NCBI GenBank assembly: GCA_014155875.1
Contig: JACEFZ010018319.1
Location: forward strand, 635,001-699,000
Length of the DNA stretch: 64,000 nucleotides
Direction of reading: 5' to 3'
DNA from: Cepaea nemoralis
Taxonomy: Eukaryota > Mollusca > Gastropoda > Stylommatophora > Helicidae
A program made the position numbers and the translations under genes. Below the pieces are notes generated by a model that was given only the letters and a program-made list of their open reading frames with translations, did not search any database and was not told where the DNA came from. Below, in pieces: positions 9,890-21,235 of this stretch. Positions within the stretch are counted from its first letter, which is position 1; the number at the start of each line of letters is the position of its first letter.

Positions 9890-10155
9890 AGACGGTAGTT
9901 ATTGTTGTCTGCATAACCCAGGTCTGTAATCAGTAAAACTGATATTGATGACAAAAGACATCCCTGCCATACTCCTGTTTTTTAAATTAAAAACACACAC
10001 CTGTCAGTTTTCCCTTATGAAGAACTCTACACTGCATAGGTTGCCCTTATTAAGTTAATGGTTTCCTGTGAGATCCCGTAGTGCCGCATCAGCCCCCAAA
10101 GGGGTTTCTTATCAATGCTGTCAGAGGCCTTTTCAGAATCCACAAATGCAATATA
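9890..10155 (-). pseudogene. LINE reverse transcriptase fragment
   Basis: Reverse-strand reading gives YIAFVDSEKASDSIDKKPLW, like the RT motif A region (FVDFEKAFDSIDR) of non-LTR elements, then LMRHYGISQETINLIRATY and, in another frame, TGVWQGCLLSSISVLLITDL with the beginning of a YAD motif, like GVRQGCLLSP. Stops and frameshifts break it. It lacks the endonuclease and the C-terminal domain. Polymerase function is known for the family; this copy cannot work. Confidence 0.65.
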
Positions 10156-10467
10156 AAGTAGCGATTGCAGTGTGCCACTGCCGGTGCTGTATGAAGCCTC
10201 TGGTAAATCAGGGTATGGCTTATCTGAAAGCTCTGAGTGTAATCAGGAAGGTGTCTCTCGATGTCAAGTCCTCCAACAAGACTGACTATCTGATGATAAG
10301 CTGGATCGCTATTATTACATTCCAACTGCTGGCATATGCTCTCAACAAGTTGAGTGAACCAGATAAAACTGACTTGACTGCTAGATATGCGATGGCTTCA
10401 GCACACTAACTGGTCGACAGTAGCGTGACATTCGAAACCTAATTATCAGATAATGACAAGCGAGTGT

Positions 10468-11105
<638 letters not shown>

Positions 11106-11935
11106 CTCTGAATCAGCAATCATACAATCGGAATTTACTACACTTTTGCGGCTTCAAAGCCACTACACCACTCGTTCAGATATAACTAATACACTTCAAT
11201 GACTTTTCAGTCACCCCCTTCACACCAACCCCCAAACCCCCACACTCACTAACACACGCCCACTCATACAAACACGCACTTATACATTATCAGTTTCACA
11301 CCTCCGGCTGATACTCTCAGCCCTACCACTCCTCCTTGCCACCAATAGTCTCTCGCAGTAGGCTACTAAAGTGTGCTCCCAGAGCAGTTTAATCTGCTGG
11401 AATGTTTCTCAACATCTTCCTCTTTATCTTTCAGGAACCTGTCTAATATCCCAAAGGACCGCAATACAGCGTTTGCAACTCTATTATAACATCACTAGGC
11501 GGCCATTTTTGCTATGGCGGTGTCAGCCTTTTTCCCTCTCCACTTGTAGAGATCGTAGGTGGCGCAGTTAGAGTAGTTTGCCCTTGCCTATATAAAAAAC
11601 TCGATAGAAAAAGAACTATTTTCCACGTATTGGGTTCATGGTGCAAACCCCATAATGTTATAGATCAATCAGGTATTGAAGATAGATGAGATAAGTAGCG
11701 AACCTGCTCTCTTTACTTTCCAGAACATTTGGGTTGAACAGACAGGGATAATATGTTTACATTCCCGGGATAGAAAGGGGATGGAGGAGGGTAGAGGAGG
11801 TGAGGGAGGGAATGGAACATATGAACACCGGGCTGCCAGGGAAGCATGACACCCAGTGCGCACCTTGGTAAGGCTCGAATACCTTATGAACATCAAAGAA
11901 TATGATTAGATATGTTCTATTGCAAATGATAGATG
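11106..11935. other. no gene recognised
   Basis: Mixed-composition sequence. No SINE heads, RT motifs or long coding frames that I can support. Confidence 0.5.
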
Positions 11936-12440
11936 TGAAATTGATGAGAGTAGTCTATAGACTGAGTGATCGAATAAGAAGAGAGTGACATGTCTATAGA
12001 CTGACTGATCAAATAAGAAAAGAGTGGGATGTCTATAGACTGACTGATCAAATAATTAAGAGAGTGAGATGTCTATAGACTGAGTGATCGAATAAGAAGA
12101 GAGTGAGATGTCTATAGACTGACTGATCAAATAAGAAAAGAGTGGGATGTCGGCACTCTTCCGACAGACGGGTCAAAATAGTTCTGCAGTGAATAAAATT
12201 AGGGTTAGGGTTAGGGTTAGTGTTAATTATATAAAATTATTCACTGCAGAACTATTTAGACCCGTCTGTCGGAAGAGTGTCGTGATGTCTATAGACTGAT
12301 CAAATAAGAAAAGAGTGGGATGTATATAGACTGAGTGATCAAATAAGAAGACAGTGAGATGTCTATAGACTGACTGATCAAATAAGAAGACAGTGAGATG
12401 TCTATAGACTGACTGATCAAATAAGAAGACAGTGAGATGA
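11936..12440. repeat. 40-bp minisatellite (GTCTATAGACTGACTGATCA)
   Basis: Units read ATGTCTATAGACTGACTGAT then CAAATAAGAAAAGAGTGGG. About 9 copies, interrupted by a foldback element at 12154-12279. One more unit reappears at 13268-13310, so the LINE-3 tail and CA-rich block from 12430 to 13267 lie inside the same original array. Confidence 0.85.
12154..12279. mobile_element. foldback MITE with telomere-like core
   Basis: Two inverted arms of about 43 bases (CACTCTTCCGACAGACGGGT at 12154 and its complement ending at 12279) surround a centre of (TTAGGG)3 at 12199-12220 plus an AT-rich link. The arms differ by single bases. It interrupts a minisatellite unit between GGGATG and GATGTC. It has no coding capacity. 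The superfamily is not identifiable from TIRs alone. Confidence 0.75.
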
Positions 12441-12565
12441 ACGAACGAACGAACGAATGAACGGACTTTATTTTCAAAGGTTAACAAATTGGGCACGCAG
12501 GCCCGTCTTACATTCGGCCCTTCCAATCACTCATCTTTCGTTCACCAATAGTGCATAATACATTC
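12430..12565 (-). repeat. LINE-3 3' tail, reverse
   Basis: (GAAC)n then ACTTTATTTTCAAAGG, GGGCACGCAGGCCCGTCTTA and CATTCGGCCCTTCCAATCAC. It matches the longer tails at 33593 and 44505, and is cut off near a poly-G run (12577-12588). Confidence 0.75.
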
Positions 12566-12644
12566 ATATTGAGGAGGGGGGGGGGGGCATTGTCAAAAGG
12601 TTGTTGTAAAAACAAAAAAATCAATGCATATTAGCATGTTATGA

Positions 12645-13267
12645 GGCACATCCTCCACCCACCCACCTAACCATCCATCCACCCGCACACTCATCCCCAA
12701 TCCACCCACACCTCCCCCATCTACCCACACACACCGCAGGCACACATACATGCTTCCACTCATCCATCCATCCCGCACATCCCACACCCACACACACCTC
12801 CACCCACAAACACATCTCCCACTCACCACACATCCCGCACACATCCCCTCCCACCCACACACCCCCAGGCACACATACATGCACCCACCCAACCAACATC
12901 CCCCACCTACACACATCTCCCCACACACACACACACACATCCTCCACCCACCAACATTTACCCACCCAAATATATTCCACCACCCACCCACATACCCCCA
13001 CCACCCAGCCAAACACACATCCCCCAACCGCACATCCCCGCCCACACATATCCCCGCCAACCGATACATCCCGCACCTACCCACAGACAAAACTCTCACC
13101 CACCCAATTTCCCCCGCTTGCACAATCCCCACCCACACAATCTCTCACAGCCCACCCACACATTCCGAACCCCCACACACATCCCCCAACCTACGTACAC
13201 TCACCCACCCACACATCCTCCACTCACCCACACATCCTCCACCCACCCACCCATCCCTTAACCACAC
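12645..13267. repeat. CA/CCCA-rich degenerate repeat
   Basis: Imperfect ACCCACCCACACATCC-type units. Frames of up to 181 codons are compositional artefacts. A GT-rich counterpart lies at 43505-44460. Confidence 0.85.
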
Positions 13268-13484
13268 ATGTCTATAGGCTGAGTGATCAAATAAGAAGAG
13301 AGTGAGATGCCTTTAAGCAGAGTGATTTGTTTAGATGATAGTGAGAAACCCACGCCCTAATTGATCGGGCATATATAAGCAGCCACAACTAGAAACTGAG
13401 CCGTAGGCTAGCCCGCTTGTCTGTCAGCCTGGAAGTCACCCGCTCCACTCCCAACATAGGAAAGCTTCTTTTTTTTTGTAAATG

Positions 13485-13705
13485 ACTGAGGTTCTCAGAT
13501 TGACTTGGGATATGATTTGTTCCAGGCTCTCATACTGACTCGGTCTAAAATATGTACCAGGCTCTCATACTGACTTGGTACAAAATTTGTATCAGGCTCT
13601 CAGAAGACTCGGTCTAAAATGTGTACCAATCTCTGAGTTGAACTCGGTCTAAGATTTACACCAAGTTCTCACACTGACTCGGTCTAAGCTGTGTACCAAT
13701 CATAG
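13485..13705. repeat. 45-bp tandem repeat, about 5 copies
   Basis: Units read AGGCTCTCATACTGACTCGG then TCTAAAATATGTACC with moderate divergence. Confidence 0.8.
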
Positions 13706-14279
13706 AAAACACAGTGTTACAGCCTATCCGTGGATATGGTAGTAGGCCCACAATGTTCCCGATTGAACATCCAAACTATATAAAACTTCCGGTCTAGTAG
13801 CTTTGTTATAATAAATCACGCGGATTTGACCACACACATGCCCATACCACAACAAGGAAATAGATGAGTAACTTTTATATCTTTATGTTCAAGTAGTATT
13901 TTTCATGAAATTGTATCCGTGTGTTTGATGCTTGTGTACTGACAAATGCTTTGGCTACAACATCCATTTTGTCAGTTGTCAACGTATTCTAGTAAAGCTT
14001 ATCTTCTTTTTTTTTTTTTTTTTTTTGTGGGGAAAGGGGGGGGGGGGGGGGGGGGGGGGAAGGGGTTGACTTATTCAAAACTTCGTGTATCACATTAAAA
14101 ATACTATGTTTAGTAATGTTAGACTAAATTCCTTTTCGCTTTCACGCTGGTCAATTACTATGGCAGCTTATCATTATATGAATATAGTGTCTTGCCAACT
14201 GGCGCTGGCGATCATATTTCTCCACGGCGCCCTTCTCTAACAAACATCGCCCTTAAACATTGTTTCATCAGTAAGCTCA
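13706..14279. other. no gene; poly-T/poly-G tract
   Basis: No gene seen. A poly-T run (about 14008-14026) is followed by poly-G (about 14037-14059), a site prone to assembly error. Confidence 0.5.
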
Positions 14280-15065
14280 TACTGTTAGATTATTGCAAAT
14301 ATCCTTATCTGCCGTATGTGCTATTGCAAATGTTTCCCAGATATCGTTATCTGCCGTATGTACTATTGCAAATGTTTGTCAAATATTGTTATCTGCAGTA
14401 TGTGCTATTGCAAATGTTTCTCAAATATTGTTCTCTGCCGTAGGTGCTATTGCAAATGTTTGTCAAATATTGTTATCTGCAGTATGTGCTATTGCAAATG
14501 TTTCTCAAATATTGTTCTCCGCAGTATGTACTATTGCAAATGTTTCTCAAATATTGTTATCTGCAGTATGTGCTATTGCAAATGTTTCTCAAATATTGTT
14601 CTCCGCAGTATGTACTATTGCAAATGTTTCTCAAATATTGTTATCTGCCGTGTGTGCTATTGCAAATGTTTCTCAAATATTGTTATCTGCAGTATGTACT
14701 ATTGCAAATGTTTCTCAAATATTGTTGTCTGCAGTGTATGCTATTGCAAATGTTTCTCAAATATTGTTATCTGCAGTATGTACTATTGCAAATGTTTCTC
14801 AAATATTGTTATCTGCAGTATGTACTATTGCAAATGTTTCTCAAATATCCTTATCTGCCGTATGTGCTATTGCAAATGTTTCCCAGATATCGTTATCTGC
14901 AGTATGTACTATTGCAAATGTTTCTCAAATATTGTTATCTGCAGTATGTGCTATTGCAAATGTTTCTCAAATATTGTTCTCTGCAGTGTGTGCTATTGCA
15001 AATGTTTCTCAAATATTGTTATCTGCAGTATGTGTTGTTTCAAAACTGTTCCTCAACTATTGATA
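14280..15065. repeat. 42-bp satellite, about 18 units
   Basis: Unit TATGTGCTATTGCAAATGTT then TCTCAAATATTGTTATCTGCAG. Because 42 is a multiple of three and the unit has no stop in any forward frame, all three forward frames stay open for 230-270 codons. Variation is concentrated at two or three sites (GTA/GTG, CTC/CTG), indicating homogenisation. Confidence 0.9.
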
Positions 15066-15205
15066 TCTGCAATATTACTTCAGAAGTTTTACAAGCATTG
15101 TTATATGCAGTATGTGCAGATTTAGATATGTGTGGTCAATAAATTGTTAACGTTATTTGCTGATAATATTATTAATAGCGTCATATATTTAGACGTTTAT
15201 GCTCT

Positions 15206-15276
15206 CTGGTGATCGAGTGAGATGGCAGAACATGACCGCCCACGCTTACCGGCATGGCACATGATGGATGGATGGA
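15206..15276 (+). mobile_element. LINE-1 (RTE-like) 3' end, 70 bp
   Basis: CTGGTGATCGAGTGAGATGG ... CGGCATGGCACATGATGGA matches the end of the LINE copy at 56260-58176. It is flanked by TATGCTCT on the left (15198-15205) and again at 15277-15284, a likely 8-bp target duplication. Confidence 0.8.
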
Positions 15277-15627
15277 TATGCTCTACACATGATGGATGGA
15301 TGGATATGCTCTACACATGATGGATGGATGGATATGCTCTACACATGATGGATGGATGGATATGCTCTACACATGATGGATGGATGGATATGCTCTACAC
15401 ATGATGGATGGATGGATATGCTCTACACATGATGGATGGATGGATATGCTCTACACATGATGGATGGATGGATATGCTCTACACATGATGGATGGATGGA
15501 TATGCTCTACACATGATGGATGGATGGATATGCTCTACACATGATGGATGGATGGATATGCTCTACACATGATGGATGGATGGATATGCTCTACACATGA
15601 TGGATGGATGGATATGCTCTACACATG
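15259..15627. repeat. 28-bp minisatellite, 13 units
   Basis: Unit ACATGATGGATGGATGG plus ATATGCTCTAC. The first 17 bases are the LINE-1 tail and the last 11 are flanking target DNA. Units are nearly identical. Confidence 0.9.
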
Positions 15628-15635
15628 CGTTTGTG

Positions 15636-15905
15636 AATGCTGGCTGTGAACTCAAGCGTAATCCACACACGTGGTACTGCTACTGGTAGTTGCCACTAGA
15701 AGTGAGTGCACAGAACTGATTTTTGTATGAGCGTTTTTGCGTGTGGATTAACTTTCCAAATTACCAGTTGCGCTCACAACCAGGCGCCCCATTCCGACTT
15801 CTGAAGTACTTGTAATTTATGTCCCTATGTCGAGGACGAGAAGTCAACCTATAAGCTAGACTGATAAGCGTGTGGAACGAACCCGCTATTCCGGGATCAG
15901 AAAAG
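15636..15905 (-). mobile_element. SINE-3, reverse
   Basis: GTGAACTCAAGCGTAATCCA at the 3' end, then GAAGTACTTGTAATTTATG and TCGAGGACGAGAAGTCAACC; matches 2105-2370 and 38320-38610. Confidence 0.75.
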
Positions 15906-15973
15906 AAACCTCACGCGCTTTACATATCTCAGCCACGCCGACCTTCCTATATAGCATTGGCAGTATTTATCAG

Positions 15974-16221
15974 CCGGTCTCTCTGGCCGAGGGGTTACAC
16001 CACTTTCTCCGTAATACCGTTTATCACGCAGAGTCTCGTAGCGGGCGAGAACTGGGCGCGGTTCGTCCCCCGCTGTTGACTTGCGGGATAACAGAGCCGG
16101 CCGTTCAGAAAGCAATGCCAAACTACTGAAAGTAAGAACTTGCCTAGTACATCAACAGCAGCTGACGAATGCTGGTGTTGGCTGCAACGTCCTGTAAGGG
16201 ATATGCAACATTTAAAAAAAA
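15974..16221 (+). mobile_element. SINE-1, full length, head type 1, with TSD
   Basis: Head CCGGTCTCTCTGGCCGAGGG (A box), B-box region GGGCGCGGTTCGTCCCCCGC, shared tail, end CCTGTAAGGGATATGCAAC and an A run. The 12-bp direct repeat AGTATTTATCAG borders it (15962-15973 and 16222-16233). Confidence 0.88.
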
Positions 16222-16233
16222 AGTATTTATCAG

Positions 16234-16915
16234 CCGTTTCTCCTATGACATTCTCTTGAACCGACATTGTTAATGGAGTTCCTTGCACACTGTACTCTTA
16301 AACTCGTCTGTATTTGTGTCCTCTGTTTAATTCACACATTTAACTGATACAGTGCAGATAGTATTTCTCCAATTTGACCTCCCATTTGGACAGGAGGACG
16401 ACATATCGCCTTAATAGGGCCATCATGTTATTTGTTTTGTTTTGTATATATTCCGCAAATTTAAAGCTCATTGAATGGAAATTTACATTATAATACTAGT
16501 TCTTTTGCTTGTGCACCATGTTTGATGCAAACTTATGTTTGTATGGCACGGAATCAGTGAAACCACTTTATTTGTGTCAATCGCTAAGGTTTCTTGATAC
16601 AAGCCTCATAGTTTCTTGATGTACCCTATGGCTCTGATGTTGAATTTGCCGCAGGCTCTACCACAAGGTGCAACTGTTTACGGCCAGCATTTTTAAAAGG
16701 CAACGGTTTTAGCAATGACACCTGTCTATCGCCGAATCCAACTAAATATCTGAGTCTTATCTTGAGTTTACCCACAGATTGATGGTTGCTTCTGACCCCA
16801 GATCCTTTACCTGCACATGTCTTTCTAGGTCACAGGTGTGCAGGGCTCATATATAGAAACAGGAAAATCGTTGAGGACTCTGAGCCAGCACGTAAACAAA
16901 TTCTGTGCTCATTGA
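16234..16915. other. no feature recognised
   Basis: Unique-looking sequence without coding, repeat or RNA features that I can support. Confidence 0.5.
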
Positions 16916-17145
16916 AGTAGAAAACAGAAATGGGGACTAGAGGACACACTAGACTACATACAATTTGGAAGCTATGGTATTAGTTTAGAATAGTGGCGAT
17001 TGTGGTTAAGTTTGCATCTAATTGTATTCTGTTCGTAATTTTGCTTTTTGGGTGGTGCATGCCAGGATTCGAACCTAACACCTACAAATGACGACAGCGC
17101 CTCGCTGCAGGATTAACGCCTATCTGATTATCGTCACAGGCGCAT
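16916..17145 (-). mobile_element. SINE-4, reverse, with internal insertion
   Basis: GGGGACTAGAGGACACACTA matches the 3' end of SINE-4, and GATTCGAACCTAACACCTAC with GACGACAGCGCCTCGCTGCA matches its head, but about 80 unrelated bases lie between them. Confidence 0.55.
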
Positions 17146-17229
17146 GTCCTATGCATGGACGTTGCTCTCAACCCCGGGTTGATGGTCTAGGCAATTTTAC
17201 CTGCCATTTTTTTCTGAACGAGTAGTCAA

Positions 17230-17340
17230 GGTTTAAATCCTGCTGACTGGTGTAAGGAATGAACCACTACTTCGCCGTCAGAGCTCACGAAGTATAAGCG
17301 CCAGCGATCAAATCTCACAGCCACGCTGACCTCCCTAAGT
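17230..17340 (-). mobile_element. SINE-3 head fragment, reverse
   Basis: GACTGGTGTAAGGAATGAAC and CAGCCACGCTGACCTCCC correspond to the tRNA-like head of SINE-3 (compare GACCGGTATAGGGTTTGAAC at 38518). The body is absent. Confidence 0.55.
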
Positions 17341-17464
17341 GATTAACATAAGCAAGTACTAGCAAGAAAGGAAGAAGAAGATAGAGAAATATGTATGCGG
17401 AACACTTCAATAGACTCCTCAAATACCAACATGAGGAACATCAACGTATCAAATGATATAGGTT

Positions 17465-17839
17465 TTGGGCGGTCATGGTCGACGATGTCTGCTCAATACC
17501 AAACAGTTTTCAATGGTCAACATAAATAGCTCAGTATGTATAAAGAGAGAGGATGCTAGAGGCAGAGAATGGGAGAGGAAGAACATGCTACAAGGTTTGA
17601 CAGCGTCTTATGGAAGGGCGTTAGAGGCAAATACCCAAGAAGGTTTGACATTGTCTCGCGGAAGGGTATCAGAGGCAGACAGCGAGCGAGAGAACTTGCT
17701 AGAAGGTTCGACAGTCTCGTGGAAGGGTGTCGAAGACATGACACTAGGTTTGACAGAGTCTCGCCAAAGACAACCATGGGTGGAGATGATGGAAAACATA
17801 GAGAACAAACGCTTGAAGTCAAGAAGTAGAATACATTGA
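17465..17839 (+). repeat. degenerate repeat with 124-codon frame
   Basis: Four diverged units of about 60 bases share AAGGTTTGACAG, GTCTCG(T/C)GGAAGGGT and AGAGGCAGA. The forward frame reads LQGLTASYGRALEAN, QEGLTLSRGRVSEAD, LEGSTVSWKGVED and so on. I do not recognise any protein. It could be an old coding repeat or plain tandem DNA; without a homologue I favour the latter. Confidence 0.4.
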
Positions 17840-17858
17840 ATGAAGAGACGAAAGTGTA

Positions 17859-19200
17859 TTGGGGCGTTCATTTGAAACCCGTTCCAATGACTTTATTACA
17901 CAAGCTATGAAAGAAACATTAGCAGGTGTGGTAGAATTAAACAAAGCATTGATTTTGAATGAAATATACACCATGGGTTGGTCAGAAGAAGTCGCCGTAG
18001 GCATTCAGGCAAGCATCCCATTGCATAGGTAGGCGGCGAATGCCGTCCGCACAAAAGGCTTTTGGTTGCTCACTGAACCAAGTGTTTACAGCGTTCATTA
18101 CGTCTGCATCTGTGTGAAATTGTTGCCCCTTGAGAACGTTTTTAGAGGTACGAACAAATGAAAATCACATGATGACAAATCAGGACTATAGGCTGGACGT
18201 TGCATAATTTCCCACTTCTTCCTTGCTAATGCTTCCTGCACAATCTTTGCGACGTGCGGACGAGCATTATCGTGCAACAAAATCACACAGCGAGAAAGCA
18301 TGCCAGGTTGTTTATTCTTCATGGCTTTTTGCAGCTTGTCTAGTGTTTGCAAGCAGTGGGTAGAGTTAATGTTGACACCAGGTTCTTTAAATTCGGCCAG
18401 CAATAGCCCTTCATGGTAAAAAAAAAATGCATAATCTTACCAGCGGAAACCTGTAACTTGAATTTTTTGGCTTTTTGTGATCCAGCATGCTTCCATTGCA
18501 TGCTCTCTCTTTTGCTGCTCGGCTCAAAGTGGTGACACCACGATTCATCGCCTGCCACTATGCGGAAGAGAAATGCATCATCCTCCACTCTGTAATTCAG
18601 CAAGTGGTTCAAACGCAATCCTATGCTTTCTTCTTTTTGGTGGTCCGTCAACATCCGTGGTACCCACTGTGAACACACCTTCCGATATTGCAGTTTCTTA
18701 CGAACGACCTTTTGAATTGTGACAATTGACACATCACATTCTTTCACTAGCGAACGTATGCTTCGACAACGGTTCACCTGTACTACTGCATCAATTTTGG
18801 CGATGGTTTTTTTCTATTGCAACAGTATGCGTTTGACCAGGCCGACGAAGATCTGTCGTGAACTGACATACTTTCCAAAACATTCGTGCCCAGACTGTCA
18901 CTGTTGTCTTCGACACACATTTGTTACCATACGCTGCCTGCATTCTTCGATGAATGTCCAATGGTCGACATCCTTCAAATGAAAGAAACTGAATCATCGC
19001 TCTTTGAGCTTCTTTGGACGGATTTTGGATCAACTCGGCCATTTTCTCAACGATCAGAAACAGGACTTATGCATCATGGGACGACAAGCACGTGCTCTTT
19101 TATTCATAGGTCAATAGTTATCCCGTGATTATGACATGATCATGTTCAACGTACGCAATTACGCCCGGGCGGCAAGAACGGATTTCAAATGAACCCCGCT
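17859..19200 (-). mobile_element. mariner transposon, near full length
   Basis: The 1342-bp element has imperfect inverted ends sharing GTTCATTTGAAA(C/T)CCGTTC (left from about 17866, right complement ending near 19194) and is bordered by TA on both sides (17857-17858 and 19201-19202), the target duplication of Tc1/mariner elements. Length and a single central transposase on the reverse strand fit mariner. The ends differ by small gaps, so the copy is not fresh. Confidence 0.82.
17982..19042 (-). pseudogene. mariner transposase, three frameshifts
   Basis: Cut-and-paste transposase of the mariner family, acting on the element's own ends in the nucleus. Start ATG at 19042; the stop TGA lies at 17982-17984; about 350 codons, the usual length. 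The N-terminal part has the paired helix-turn-helix region (MIQFLSFEGCRPLDIHRRMQ, then WARMFWKVCQFTTDLRRPGQ). The catalytic D34D triad is visible: GDESWCHHF, LLHDNARPHVA and YSPDLSSCDFHLF (canonical YSPDLAPSDYHLF). The C-terminal part ends in MNAVNTWF ... YGDFF. Frame breaks fall in A/T homopolymers near 18805, 18420 and 18138; I see no other stop. Inactive as written. Confidence 0.88.
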
Positions 19201-19369
19201 TATAGAATCAGTAATCTTTATTAGAAAACAATCACAAGTGACAAAACGGAAGTTGCGGCTAGAGACTTCCTCAGGACAAGCATACAATGATACAACAACG
19301 TAGTGATGTAAACGACCATTGCCCACGCCGTGGGGCTTTATATGGTTCCAGTATTTTAATTTCACAGAC

Positions 19370-19600
19370 CAGTCGTCAGGTCACGTGATGTATGATGTGG
19401 TTAACATAACTTCCCTCTTTACTTCCATGACCAATTCCTGGTGTCAATGTTAAGATGGGTCACCCTGAAGGCAAGGGTCGATTAAAAATATCTGCCTCGA
19501 TGGGGATTCGACCACATCCCAAGCGGGCCGATAGGCAAGTTTCCTAGCCGCTGCGCTAGTGCAGCCCTGACAGATATTTGTGAAGCAACAATATCCTTTG
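19370..19600 (-). mobile_element. tRNA-derived SINE, reverse
   Basis: The reverse strand has GGCTGCACTAGCGCAGCGGC (A box) and GTGGTCGAATCCCCATCGAG (B box), then a body that includes CCTTCAGGGTGACCCATCTT. ATATCTG/CAGATAT lies at the edges of the head. Confidence 0.6.
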
Positions 19601-19910
19601 AGTGGGTCAGCATGGCACGTGATAATGATGTATTATAATTAGAATATGGATGCTTGTGGCTAAATTTGCATCTTGTCATATGGTATGCAGTTGGTGTGTT
19701 TCCTATTTGGATGATACATGATATGTTTAGGCATGAACTTGTTAATAGTGAAGGTTAAAATTCAGGCTATTTATGGTATTTACAATTAGCCAAGGTGTAA
19801 ACTATTTTGGGGTTTTTGAATACAGCCAAGAAGTTGAAGTCGCAACAACTTTGCTCCACCACCGCTTACAAACAACTCCCAGACATGACCCTACCTTAAC
19901 TCTTAACAGA
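19601..19910. other. no feature recognised
   Basis: AT-rich sequence with no supported feature. Confidence 0.5.
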
Positions 19911-20190
19911 CAGTGCACTTGGTGTTGTGGTAGCGCATTGCTTGCACGCTCGTCTGCCGGCCCGATGGTCATGTGAGAGGATCACAGCAAGATTGCAACG
20001 TTCTGTTTCCCTTGCCGTGGATTTTGGCCCATATTGACCCAGCCAAAAATGGACGCCCATCAATTACCGACTTGACTATACATATGAGGTTAGAACCATG
20101 GACCCAGGCCGTCCCATTACACGGAGCAGGGTCTCTGACTTTATGTGCCTATACCATGCACCACTTGAAGACGTTCACATAGTCCCACAT
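19911..20190 (+). mobile_element. possible tRNA-derived SINE
   Basis: TGTTGTGGTAGCGCATTGCT resembles an A box; a B-box-like GATGGTCATGTGAGAGGATC is weak. A body-like stretch follows. Only one copy in the window. Confidence 0.35.
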
Positions 20191-20199
20191 TTACCAATC

Positions 20200-21235
20200 G
20201 TCATTTAGACTGACTCCAGTACAGCCTTTACGCGCCCACATTAACCTGCAGTATATGAAACGCCTACATTAACTACAATATGTGACACGACCATATTAAC
20301 CACAGTAAATGGCACACCCATATTAACTACAATATAGGACACATCAACATTAACCACGGTATGTGGCACGCCCATGTAAGTACACTATAAGACACGTCCA
20401 CAGTAATCATGGAAGGGGGGGGGGGGGCGCTGAGTGATCTCGAGGTATGGTGTCCGCCTCGAGTGCTGGAGGTCCCGGGTTCAAGCCCCAGTGAGGGCCG
20501 GGTTTTTTTCACGTGGTCTTCTAGTAACAACATTTCCCCTGGTCTCTGGGTAGTGAGATCGGACGCCCGTGTGTATTGTTACGCACGTAAAAAATCCCTT
20601 GGCAGTTAGAAATCGAAAAAATAGTAGCCTAACGGGCAATATTGCGAGTTAAAAATCTACCCAAAGTATTCCAGGATCCTCGCCAGTGCTACGGAGTTCG
20701 TGCACTGAGCTGAGATTCTACGGACTCAGGCTTGCGTTAGGAGTACAACGGAGCACAAATGGGTTACACCCTTGTGTCGTGATGTTGATCCGTCGACTAA
20801 AGAAACTAAACTAATCACAGTTTACGGTACGTCCATAATAACTACAATAAAGGACACGCCCACATTTACCACATGATATGGCACACCCATATTAGCTCAT
20901 TAACTGCAATACGTGACACGCCCACATTAACTACAGTATTTGGCACGCCCATATTAACTACAAGGTGACACGCCCACATTAACCACAGTATATGACACGC
21001 CCATTTTAACACAATATAGGACACGTCAACATTAATCACAGTATATGGCACGTGTATTAACTACAATACATGGCACGTCCACATTAACTACCATATAAGA
21101 CACGCCCACATTAACTACAATGTAGGACACGCCCGCATTAATTACCTTATATGACAAGCCAAATTATCTGCAATGTCCCACATTATCTACAATGTATGAC
21201 AGCCCACATTAATTACAATGTGTAACTTAGATTCC
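20200..21235. repeat. about 30-bp minisatellite split by SINE-2
   Basis: Units read CACATTAACTACAATATATG then ACACGCC, with much divergence. About 7 units precede 20408 and about 14 follow 20818. Confidence 0.85.
20408..20818 (+). mobile_element. SINE-2, full length, inside minisatellite
   Basis: Poly-G start, GCTGAGTGATCTCGAGG (A-box region), B box GGGTTCAAGCCCC, body with TCTGGGTAGTGAGATCGGAC, and end GACTAAAGAAACTAAACTAA. Flanks show TAATCAT/TAATCAC, compatible with a short target duplication but also with the repeat unit itself. Confidence 0.85.

Noticed and set aside
12199..12220. True chromosome end
   Set aside because: Only about three and a half TTAGGG units, enclosed by inverted arms and continuing sequence on both sides.
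14280..15065. CRISPR-like array of regular repeats
   Set aside because: Units are adjacent with no unique spacers, and the setting is eukaryotic. The same applies to the 37-bp and 40-bp arrays.
14293..15125. Three overlapping forward frames of 232-269 codons
   Set aside because: Stop-free 42-bp unit repeated in frame; not evidence of coding.
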